The notes: generated by a model not told the origin, from the letters alone. A DNA stretch of 6,874 nucleotides from Cyanobacteria bacterium UBA9971 (GCA_003499955.1 DNRP01000013.1:20593-27466), one strand, 5' to 3'. Positions 1 through 5,131 are shown, counted from the first letter of the stretch. Numbers and translations: made by a program.

Positions 1-11
1 GCATTATTCAG

Positions 12-20
12 TGATATAAT
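12..20 (+). promoter_or_regulatory. Candidate extended -10 promoter for the structured RNA
   Basis: The sequence TGATATAAT is a TGn motif followed by a perfect TATAAT at 15-20. Transcription would start near 26-28, just ahead of the motif and hairpins at 36-277. The -35 region would lie outside the window, so only half of the promoter can be seen. In an AT-rich genome a TATAAT can occur by chance; the TGn extension and the position directly before a run of hairpins raise its likelihood. Confidence 0.4.
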
Positions 21-165
21 TATTTAAATTATTTTTGAACCTTGAAAACTTAATTGCGAAGCGGGAGCGTTTAAAACGGAAACGAGGAGTTTTCGATTTA
101 AACGCTCATTCTTAATGCAGCGTCGAAAGACAAGCCAGCCCTCTGGCTAGAAAGGGGGGATAATA

Positions 166-237
166 ATGGTGATTCTTTTAAACGAGAAAGAGTTACTACT
201 AGTAATAGTAACTCTTTACATTCTCTATAAGAGATAA
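166..237 (+). CDS. Small hydrophobic peptide of 23 aa, candidate leader peptide or type I toxin-like peptide
   Basis: An ATG at 166 opens a 23-codon frame ending in TAA at 235-237. It is preceded by an exceptionally strong ribosome binding site, AAAGGGGGGA at 151-160, six bases from the ATG. The peptide begins MVILLNEKELLL and ends LYILYKR: a hydrophobic core of about 12-14 residues with a basic tail, as in short membrane peptides. A 12-bp perfect hairpin (187-217) lies within the reading frame, which could impede translation or act as an attenuator. Tiny hydrophobic ORFs with strong binding sites and structured leaders are typical of type I toxins (Fst/TxpA or holin-like groups) and also of leader peptides. 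I cannot match it to either family with certainty, and the frame is short enough that chance is not excluded. ycf23 begins 112 bp downstream. Confidence 0.4.
   Translation: MVILLNEKELLLVIVTLYILYKR
187..217 (+). repeat. Perfect 12-bp inverted repeat (hairpin) inside the mini-ORF
   Basis: AAAGAGTTACTA at 187-198 pairs perfectly with TAGTAACTCTTT at 206-217 around the 7-base loop CTAGTAA. The hairpin covers the middle of the 23-codon ORF. No U-run follows, so it is not a standard terminator; in RNA it would be a strong barrier to ribosomes or an anchor for an alternative fold. Confidence 0.7.
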
Positions 238-247
238 CCGTATTGTC

Positions 248-277
248 GGATAGGTGTCAATTTTTTGATGCCTATCC
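248..277 (+). repeat. Strong hairpin with G-U pairs upstream of ycf23
   Basis: GGATAGGTGTCAA at 248-260 pairs with TTGATGCCTATCC at 265-277 around a TTTT loop. Eleven positions are Watson-Crick and two adjacent ones pair only as G-U wobbles. This suits a structure that acts as plus-strand RNA better than a DNA palindrome. It lies 72 bp before the ycf23 start and is followed by CCTGTATTAAG rather than a U-tract. It could be the 3' end of the upstream small RNA or part of the ycf23 5' UTR. Confidence 0.6.
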
Positions 278-349
278 CCTGTATTAAGTATTTTAACATA
301 TTTATTAAAAAATTAAAGTCTATTGTAAAAATTATGGAGGAAAATTTAA

Positions 350-1108
350 ATGAACACTAGAGAACAATTAAGAAACGTTATTTCACAAAAAAGATTCGTT
401 AAAGTTATTGCAGGTATTGATAATTTTGATATTGAAAAAGTCAGAAATGTTGTATTAGCTGCTGAAAAAGGCGGCGCAAGCGCTGTTGATGTTGCGGCAA
501 GTGAAGATATTATCAGATTAACAAAAGAAACAACAACGCTTCCTGTTTTTGTTTCTTCTATCAACTCGGAAGAGCTTGCAAAGGCTGTGCAGTATGGTGC
601 TGATGCTCTAGAAATCGGTAATTTCGATGCTCTTTACAGAAATGGTATGAGAATTACAGCAGAAGAAGTTCTTGAAATAACTCAAAAAACAATGAAATTG
701 GCAGGAAATAACATTTTCTTAAGTGTTACGGTTCCCGGACATCTTGAAATAAATGAACAAATTAAATTGGCTCAAAGATTAGAAGAAATGGGCGTTGATT
801 TAATTCAGACAGAAGGTGCTGCTACTGTTGAAACACAGGCTGATGGCGCAAGAGGACTTATTCAACAAGCACATGTTTCTATTGCAAACACGGTTGAGCT
901 TGTCAGAAACTTAAATATTCCTGTTATGACTGCCAGTGGAATTACGGCCACTACTGCTCCAATGGCTTTTGCGGCAGGAGCAAGCGCAGTAGGTATCGGT
1001 TCTTGTGTTAACAAATGCAATTCAACTCTTGAAATGACAGCCGCTGTAATGTCAGTTGTAAGCGCTGTTACTAATAATTCTTCTGTTAATGAAAAAACAT
1101 TCGCATAA
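350..1108 (+). CDS. ycf23: Ycf23/DUF561 family TIM-barrel protein
   Basis: The 252-aa product matches the cyanobacterial and plastid Ycf23 (DUF561) family over its whole length and is of the usual size. Recognisable blocks are KVIAGIDNFD (18-27), GGASAVDVAA (41-50), GADALEIGNFD (83-93), the strand LSVTVPGH (124-131), LIQTEG (151-156), TASGIT (194-199) and GASAVGIGS (210-218). The last two resemble the phosphate-binding loops of TIM-barrel enzymes, and alternating strands and helices run throughout. The biochemical function of the family is not established; a small phosphorylated ligand is an inference from the fold. The start is supported by GGAGG at 336-340, nine bases before the ATG. The gene seems to have its own 5' region after the hairpin at 248-277, though I see no convincing -35/-10 pair. 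No clear intrinsic terminator follows, so some transcripts may continue into the small gene at 1218. Its presence without any photosynthesis gene nearby is the main lineage clue. Confidence 0.93.
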   Translation: MNTREQLRNVISQKRFVKVIAGIDNFDIEKVRNVVLAAEKGGASAVDVAASEDIIRLTKETTTLPVFVSSINSEELAKAVQYGADALEIGNFDALYRNGMRITAEEVLEITQKTMKLAGNNIFLSVTVPGHLEINEQIKLAQRLEEMGVDLIQTEGAATVETQADGARGLIQQAHVSIANTVELVRNLNIPVMTASGITATTAPMAFAAGASAVGIGSCVNKCNSTLEMTAAVMSVVSAVTNNSSVNEKTFA

Positions 1109-1142
1109 AATTTTAACGATAGTGGTATAAATAAAGAGAAGG

Positions 1143-1161
1143 TTCCCTGCTCGGAATGACA
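1143..1161. repeat. Solo arm of the REP-like palindromic element
   Basis: TTCC (1143-1146) pairs with GGAA (1153-1156) around CTGCTC and is followed by TGACA. The last 12 bases, CTCGGAATGACA, match the terminal CTCAGAATGACA and CTCAGCATGACA of the two full elements in and after recJ at 11 and 10 of 12 positions. It lies in the gap between ycf23 and the next gene, the usual place for such repeats. The match is short, so this is a probable relic rather than a certain copy. Confidence 0.5.
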
Positions 1162-1217
1162 AATCTTTTTATTATCAGTATTTTTTAAATAATTACATAA
1201 CAGAAAGGTTTTTTATT

Positions 1218-1421
1218 ATGAAAAAAGCTTTAGCAATTGCAGTAATGATTGCAGTGGTTTCAGGTATTGGAATGATAGCTTTTTCGGAAAACAAACGTCC
1301 TAATGAAATGAATAAATCTGAAAAAATTCAAAAAAATCTAAAAGAAGCTAAAGAAGATGCCAAGAAAAAAGCTGAAGAAGAACTCTTGGAACAAGCTTCT
1401 CAAGCTCAAAGTTCAAATTAG
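1218..1421 (+). CDS. Small exported or membrane-anchored charged protein, function unknown
   Basis: This 67-aa protein has a classic signal or anchor start: two lysines (2-3), then a hydrophobic stretch from about residue 4 to 22 rich in A, I, V and M. A possible cleavage point lies after AFS (21-23). The rest (24-67) is hydrophilic and rich in K, E, A and Q, predicted to be a single long helix or coiled coil. There is no cysteine, so it is not a lipoprotein. An AGAAAGG ribosome binding site at 1202-1208 lies nine bases before the ATG. A strong terminator follows 24 bp after the stop, showing that this is the end of a transcription unit. I do not recognise the family. A periplasmic or membrane-tethered small protein is the reasonable inference. 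The gap to ycf23 is 109 bp and contains a repeat relic, so co-transcription is possible but not shown. Confidence 0.75.
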   Translation: MKKALAIAVMIAVVSGIGMIAFSENKRPNEMNKSEKIQKNLKEAKEDAKKKAEEELLEQASQAQSSN

Positions 1422-1445
1422 GTTTCTATAAGATTTCTAAATAAC

Positions 1446-1481
1446 AAAAGTGGAATAAATGTTATATTTATTCCACTTTTT
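1446..1481 (+). terminator. Intrinsic terminator after the small exported protein gene
   Basis: A 15-bp perfect stem (1446-1460 with 1466-1480) encloses the loop GTTAT. The core is GTGGAATAAAT/ATTTATTCCAC and the 3' side ends in a run of five T. The matching A-run on the 5' side means it could also stop transcription on the minus strand, though no minus-strand gene is seen on its right. Confidence 0.9.
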
Positions 1482-1678
1482 GTCAAAAAAGGCAAAAATA
1501 AATGCGACAAAAGTGCCGCATCAGTCAAGAAAGGAATGGTTAGACTATTAACGCTTTTGATTATTACACAGTCGCATGTAATATGGCAAAATGTTCACTT
1601 TTTTGTAATATTTCTTAACAATGTTTCCTAAAGTAAAGACAGTGATTGTTTTTGTTTATTAAAAATTTTAGGTGTGAC
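1482..1678. other. Non-coding gap before recJ
   Basis: This stretch of about 200 bases holds no convincing gene. A small imperfect hairpin, ATGCG at 1502-1506 with CGCAT at 1517-1521, follows the terminator. A 31-codon hydrophobic frame at 1536-1631 has no properly spaced ribosome binding site. The last part leads into the -10 box for recJ. Confidence 0.6.
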
Positions 1679-1684
1679 TATAAT
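1679..1684 (+). promoter_or_regulatory. Probable -10 box of the recJ promoter
   Basis: A perfect TATAAT, with a TG two bases upstream (one base off the extended -10 register), lies 42 bases before the recJ TTG. The -35 side is AT-rich and weak: TTTATT at 1655-1660 is the best-placed candidate, with an 18-bp gap. Initiation would fall at about 1690-1692, on the ATG of the short upstream ORF at 1691. Confidence 0.55.
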
Positions 1685-1690
1685 AGAGTA

Positions 1691-1729
1691 ATGAATAAAA
1701 TAGAAGTTAGTTTTGGTATAAAGAATTGA
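1691..1729 (+). CDS. 12-codon upstream ORF overlapping the recJ start, possibly leaderless
   Basis: ATG at 1691 opens MNKIEVSFGIKN and ends at TGA 1727-1729. The last codon overlaps the recJ initiation codon in the sequence TTGA (TTG 1726-1728, TGA 1727-1729), a standard arrangement for translational coupling. The predicted transcription start from the -10 box at 1679-1684 falls on or next to this ATG, so the peptide could be translated from a leaderless mRNA. It has no ribosome binding site of its own in the transcript under this model. A chance ORF of this length is common, so the claim rests on the coincidence of start point and overlap. Confidence 0.35.
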   Translation: MNKIEVSFGIKN

Positions 1730-4350
1730 AAAACAGCTATAAATGGATTTATTCTCAAAATAATATAAACGATGAATTATTTGCCGGGATAAAAAAAGTT
1801 GCAGGCTCGGAAATAATTGCCAGGCTGTTGATTAACAGAGGAATAATCAACTCAAAAGAAGCTGAAAATTTTCTTGACTTAACTAATGCAAAAATTTCTT
1901 CACCGTATGTTTTTCCTGATATGGAAAAAGCCGTAAAAAGAATTAATAAAGCCATTCAAGACAAGGAACATATTGTTGTTTTTGGTGATTTTGACGCGGA
2001 TGGTGTTACAAGTACTTCTCTTTTATATAAAACATTAAAACTTTTAGAGGCTAACGCAAGTTTTTATCTGCCGGACAGAATTGAAGAAGGGCATGGTTTA
2101 AACAGGGCTAATGTTTGCAAGCTTATAAGCGGCAGAAAAGCAAAATTAATTATTACCGTAGACTGCGGAATCAGTAATGTAAACGAGATTAAGTTGGCAA
2201 ACAGTTTCGGGACGGACGTGATAATAACCGATCACCATGAGCCGCAGGAAGAAATCCCGCCCGCTTATGCGATTATTGACCCAAAATATATGGAAGAAAA
2301 CGAGTTAAGCAAGAATATAAAATATTTGGCAGGTGTCGGGGTTGCTTATAAATTAGCTGTTGCTCTTCTTGAATCAAACAACAAAGAGCATCTTCATGAC
2401 GAAATTTTTTATTTTGCGGCTATTGGAACGGTTGGCGATGTTGTTCCTCTTTTAGGCGAAAACAGGACTATTGTTCATCAGGGAATGAATTTGATTGCTC
2501 AAAAAAGACCGCCGAGTATTGGAAAAATTCTTGAAATAGGCGGGTATAAGCCAAAACAAAAAATTTCCGCAATGACCATAGCTTTTGGGATTGTGCCGAA
2601 AATCAATGCTGTAGGTAGATTAGGGGATGCTTCTCCTATGGTGAACTTTCTATTAGAGGAAGATGAAGAAAAATTAAGCGCATATGCTGACGAATTAAAC
2701 GAAAATAATAAAAAACGGCAGGAAATGTGCGAAGAAACTTTCTTGCAGGCGGAGAAAAAAATTAAAGAAGAAATAGATCTTGAAAAAACCAAGGCAATAA
2801 TTCTTGCCGATAAAGATTGGCATCCGGGAATTATTGGAATAGTCGCGTCAAAACTTGTTGAAAAATACTATAGACCTGCTTTATTGGTTTCTATTAGTGA
2901 AGAAAAACAGGAAGCGAGAGGTTCTGCAAGAAGCGTTGGCTGTTTAAATCTGTTTGAAACACTTTCGGAATTTGCGGATTTGTTTATACAATTTGGAGGG
3001 CATGCCCTTGCAGCAGGATTTTGTTTTGATTTAAATAAAGTGACCTTTCAACAATTTAGAGAAAAATTAAATTCTTTTATAAATAAAGATTTAAACACAG
3101 AATTATTAAAGCCGGAATTGAAAATTGATGTTGAAATTCAGCCGCAGGATTTGACAGAAAGCTTTATAAAAGAAATTGAAAGACTTGAGCCGTTCGGCGA
3201 GTCCAATCCGAATCCTGTTTTTAGCATGTCAAATCTTACTTTGATGCAAAAAAAGACAATGGGCGCTAAAAAAAATCACCTTAAGCTGTTTCTTTCGGAT
3301 GAAGAGGGGGTAAGTTTAGAAGCTGTTTGGTGGAAAAAAGAAAGTATTCATATAGAAGAAGGTGAAAAAGTTAATATTGCTTTTACTCCCGCAATAAATA
3401 ATTATATGGATAAAACGACTATCCAACTTATTATAAAAGACTTGAAACCGGCTTCTGACAAAGAGCCAGAGTATGACGAAGAAGAAATTGAAGAAGAATT
3501 TTTTGAATCGGAAATTGAAGAAATTGCTGAAATTATTGCAGAGATAGAGGAAGAGTCAGATGCTACAATAAAACAATCTTGTCGTTCTAGGCTTTCCTGT
3601 CATCCTGAGCAAAGCGAAGGATCTAACCAGCTTGCAAATGTAGCGGAAGTTCCAAAATTGACAGATTCTTCGGGCTATTGCCCTCAGAATGACAATTCGT
3701 GTGAAGTAAAATGGGTTGATCAAAGAAATTCAACCGGGTTAAAAAGAGATTTTATAAATTACATGAAATCTTTAAAAGATAATATTACGATTTTTGCTGA
3801 AACAGAGCGTTCTTTAAATATTTTTGAGCAGGATTCAATCTTAAAAGAACTTACCGCAGGCAGAACAGATATTAAAAAAGCGGATTGTCTTGTTATTATG
3901 GACATGCCCTCTGATGAAAAAACTTTTTTCAGTCTTTTAAATAAAACGCATGCCAAAGAAATTTATTTAATAGGCTTAAAACCTGAAATAGAGCCTGTTG
4001 AAACAATTAAAAAGTTTTCCGGCATGCTTAAATACGCTTTTAATAATAAAAATGGCGTTATAAATATTGAGCAGGCGGCATCTTATTTTTCAATCTCCTC
4101 CGAATCTATTCTGGCATGCTCCGAATTGCTTGATTGTTCCAATGTTATAGAAGTTCTGGAAATTTCCGAAGATTCAATTAAGTTTAATTTTGCGGGAAGC
4201 GCGGGATTAAATACTATCCTTGAGCAGCCTGAATATCAGACTTTTATTGATTCTCTGGAAGAGTCGGAAAGATTTAGGCAAAAACTGTCTGTTATTGAAA
4301 TTGAAAAAATTCAGGATATTTTTAAAAATAGTTGTTTTGAATTAGTATAA
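1726..4350 (+). CDS. recJ: Single-stranded-DNA-specific 5'-3' exonuclease RecJ, long form with an insert
   Basis: RecJ degrades single-stranded DNA 5' to 3' in recombination and mismatch or base excision repair, using two metal ions in the cytoplasm. The DHH phosphoesterase motifs are all present: FGDFDADG (D88, D90, D92), VDCG (D146), TDHH (D169, H170, H171) and GTVGDVVPL (D238). The DHHA1 domain follows with WHPGIIGIVASK (365-376), RGSARSV (398-404) and FGGHALAAGF (GGH 424-426). An OB-fold segment starts near PFGESNP (489-495) and runs to about 575. An acidic low-complexity linker (580-612) and a repeat-encoded stretch (about 618-660) separate this from a C-terminal domain (about 672-874) like the accessory region of long RecJ proteins. 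At 874 aa it is longer than the enterobacterial form (about 577) because of the tail and linker. The start is TTG at 1726: an in-frame stop lies at 1708, the KWIYSQN opening is typical of the family, and no early in-frame ATG exists. There is no obvious ribosome binding site, so coupling to the ORF at 1691-1729 is plausible. All catalytic residues are intact. Confidence 0.95.
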   Translation: MKNSYKWIYSQNNINDELFAGIKKVAGSEIIARLLINRGIINSKEAENFLDLTNAKISSPYVFPDMEKAVKRINKAIQDKEHIVVFGDFDADGVTSTSLLYKTLKLLEANASFYLPDRIEEGHGLNRANVCKLISGRKAKLIITVDCGISNVNEIKLANSFGTDVIITDHHEPQEEIPPAYAIIDPKYMEENELSKNIKYLAGVGVAYKLAVALLESNNKEHLHDEIFYFAAIGTVGDVVPLLGENRTIVHQGMNLIAQKRPPSIGKILEIGGYKPKQKISAMTIAFGIVPKINAVGRLGDASPMVNFLLEEDEEKLSAYADELNENNKKRQEMCEETFLQAEKKIKEEIDLEKTKAIILADKDWHPGIIGIVASKLVEKYYRPALLVSISEEKQEARGSARSVGCLNLFETLSEFADLFIQFGGHALAAGFCFDLNKVTFQQFREKLNSFINKDLNTELLKPELKIDVEIQPQDLTESFIKEIERLEPFGESNPNPVFSMSNLTLMQKKTMGAKKNHLKLFLSDEEGVSLEAVWWKKESIHIEEGEKVNIAFTPAINNYMDKTTIQLIIKDLKPASDKEPEYDEEEIEEEFFESEIEEIAEIIAEIEEESDATIKQSCRSRLSCHPEQSEGSNQLANVAEVPKLTDSSGYCPQNDNSCEVKWVDQRNSTGLKRDFINYMKSLKDNITIFAETERSLNIFEQDSILKELTAGRTDIKKADCLVIMDMPSDEKTFFSLLNKTHAKEIYLIGLKPEIEPVETIKKFSGMLKYAFNNKNGVINIEQAASYFSISSESILACSELLDCSNVIEVLEISEDSIKFNFAGSAGLNTILEQPEYQTFIDSLEESERFRQKLSVIEIEKIQDIFKNSCFELV
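3598..3694 (-). repeat. REP/BIME-like palindromic element inside recJ
   Basis: This 97-bp element has inverted arms at 3598-3624 and 3663-3694 around a 38-bp centre. The outer ends are TGTCATCCTGAG and CTCAGAATGACA. Each arm is itself a hairpin: ATCCT (3602-3606) with AGGAT (3618-3622) in one, and AGATT-side bases with GGGC (3672-3675)/GCCC (3680-3683) in the other. The same element recurs in reverse orientation at 4383-4477. Here it is read in frame with no stop as about residues 625-656 of RecJ, including the tell-tale CHPEQSEGS. It sits at the end of the acidic linker, between the OB fold and the C-terminal domain, where extra sequence can be tolerated. A degenerate piece of the longer arm may precede it at 3580-3595 (TGTCGTTCTAGG). 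The strand label only marks that it is inverted relative to the downstream copy. Confidence 0.85.
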
Positions 4351-4382
4351 AAAATTATGATTCATGGTCAAAAAGTAATTGA

Positions 4383-4477
4383 TGTCATTCTGAGGGCTTT
4401 AGCCCGAAGAATCTGTTCTTTTGGTATAAAACCTTGGTTGTTTGTTGGACAGATGCTTCGCTTCGCTCAGCATGACA
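4383..4477 (+). repeat. REP/BIME-like palindromic element downstream of recJ
   Basis: This 95-bp element has a 32-base arm at 4383-4414 and a 27-base arm at 4451-4477, around a 36-bp centre. It is the reverse complement of the element in recJ: the long arms agree at 30 of 32 positions and the short arms at 24 of 27. The long arm folds with ATTCT/AGAAT and GGGC/GCCC around TTTA; the short arm folds with ATGCT/AGCAT. It lies between the convergent recJ and minus-strand gene ends, a classic site for REP elements. The large fold could also serve as a two-way transcription stop or 3' end stabiliser for recJ, which has no ordinary terminator. Confidence 0.85.
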
Positions 4478-4491
4478 AAGAGGAAGTTTGG

Positions 4492-4743
4492 TTACGAAAC
4501 GGGAGATACTCTTATAAAAAGAGATTCAAGGTTTTTTAATTTTTTACTTGTTTTGTGAATATTTCTTTCACTTTCATTTAAAGAAAAAAGTAATTTCTGT
4601 TTTTTCTGATCCGGTAAGTCTTTTGAGGATTCTTTAAAAAGGCTGTAGTATTTTTTAAGCCATGCGCTTCTTTCGGAAAGTGTACGATCGATTGCTCCGC
4701 CGATAATTTTTGGTGTAACAGGAATTTTATCCGTTGTCTGCAT
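4492..4743 (-). CDS. Hypothetical small basic protein, 83 aa, convergent to recJ
   Basis: The minus-strand frame encodes 83 residues starting MQTTDKIPVTPK. It is rich in K, S and L with few low-complexity runs, and about residues 20-75 are likely helical. There is no signal peptide or membrane segment. An AAAGGG ribosome binding site (minus strand, 4750-4755) lies six bases before the ATG, which favours a real gene. The stop is just beyond the REP-like element at 4383-4477, so the gene ends convergently with recJ. I do not recognise a family. I see no clear promoter in the AT-rich sequence upstream of its start (4755-4850), although TTGAGT occurs there on the minus strand. Balanced composition and the binding site argue for coding; lack of any known motif keeps confidence moderate. 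Confidence 0.55.
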   Translation of the reverse strand: MQTTDKIPVTPKIIGGAIDRTLSERSAWLKKYYSLFKESSKDLPDQKKQKLLFSLNESERNIHKTSKKLKNLESLFIRVSPVS

Positions 4744-4990
4744 TTTTTTCCCTTTTTTATAACTTATTTAACTATCTAACTTTTAAAATCTACTCAAAGA
4801 AAAAAATTGCTATTTAAATTTAAAAATTTTTTATAAAAAAGATAAAAATTCCCATTAGTGGTTAATTTTGTTGAGTAAATCGTGCTTAATAAATTTTAAT
4901 AAATTTTTTTAGGGAACAAAAAAGCAAAAAAATAGTCGTTTGAATTTGGTGACAAAAATCCTGAAAAAACATGCTAATTTGATTCAAATT

Positions 4991-5043
4991 TGTTTTCGGA
5001 AGAAAGCGTAATTTAAAATAAAAAGATAAAAATTCCGAAAACA
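4991..5043. repeat. 11-bp perfect inverted repeat
   Basis: TGTTTTCGGAA at 4991-5001 is the exact reverse complement of TTCCGAAAACA at 5033-5043. The pairing can extend three further base pairs outward with one G-U. The 31-base spacer is AT-rich and contains part of the repeated GATAAAAATTCC word. Confidence 0.65.
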
Positions 5044-5071
5044 GATGTTAAGCAATGAGCGGTAATCAAGA

Positions 5072-5096
5072 TAAAACATGAATTTCACATGTTTTA
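5072..5096. repeat. 9-bp perfect hairpin
   Basis: TAAAACATG at 5072-5080 pairs with CATGTTTTA at 5088-5096 around a 7-base loop. It is followed by ACATTC and not by a T-run, so it does not look like an intrinsic terminator. AAACATG also recurs near 4967 and 5240. Confidence 0.6.
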
Positions 5097-5131
5097 ACAT
5101 TCAAAAAGGATAAAAACCCCGCTTCGCAAAG

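Larger units (their letters stand above)
27..277 (+). ncRNA. Candidate structured RNA (leader or small mRNA) with four strong hairpins
   Basis: This stretch is not explained by a long gene but is full of secondary structure. Hairpin 1 (65-107) has an 11-bp perfect outer stem, GAGCGTTTAAA with TTTAAACGCTC, an A/A mismatch, then a 7-bp inner stem with one G-U pair and the apical loop GAGGA. A mini-hairpin GTC-GAAA-GAC (122-131) has a GNRA loop. Hairpin 2 (133-148) is AGCCAG/CTGGCT with the loop CCCT. Hairpin 3 (187-217) has a 12-bp perfect stem inside the mini-ORF. Hairpin 4 (248-277) has a 13-bp stem with two G-U pairs. The CCCT loop of hairpin 2 could pair with the six-G ribosome binding site at 154-159, which would regulate translation. 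The ends are inferred: the 5' end from the -10 box at 15-20, the 3' end from hairpin 4. No classical U-tract follows hairpin 4. I do not recognise a named riboswitch. Confidence 0.45.
4835..5120 (+). repeat. Dispersed direct repeat AAAAAGATAAAAATTCC, three copies
   Basis: The 17-base word AAAAAGATAAAAATTCC occurs exactly at 4836-4852 and 5020-5036. A variant, AAAAAGGATAAAAACCCC, lies at 5103-5120. A second word, CAAAAATCCTGAAA at 4953-4966, recurs with one fewer A at 5159-5171. A+T bias makes partial matches easy, but an exact 17-base copy that includes TTCC is more than background. Confidence 0.5.

Noticed and set aside
54..65. 12-base inverted match TTGCGAAGCGGG with 5118-5129
   Set aside because: Matches of 12 bases are expected by chance in a window of this length, and no wider similarity surrounds them.
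346..564. Minus-strand ORF opposite the ycf23 start
   Set aside because: It is a shadow of the well-supported ycf23 frame, with no ribosome binding site or recognisable product.
1536..1631. 31-codon hydrophobic ORF between the terminator and recJ
   Set aside because: The purine-rich AAGGA abuts the ATG with no usable spacing, there is no promoter, and the length is within chance.
1755..3956. Three minus-strand ORFs (1755-1955, 2499-2792, 3759-3956) opposite recJ
   Set aside because: They are antisense shadows of a conserved gene with no supporting signals.
4357..4539. 60-codon plus-strand ORF after recJ
   Set aside because: It is made mostly of the palindromic element (it contains MLRFAQHDK, a familiar translation of such repeats) and has no ribosome binding site.
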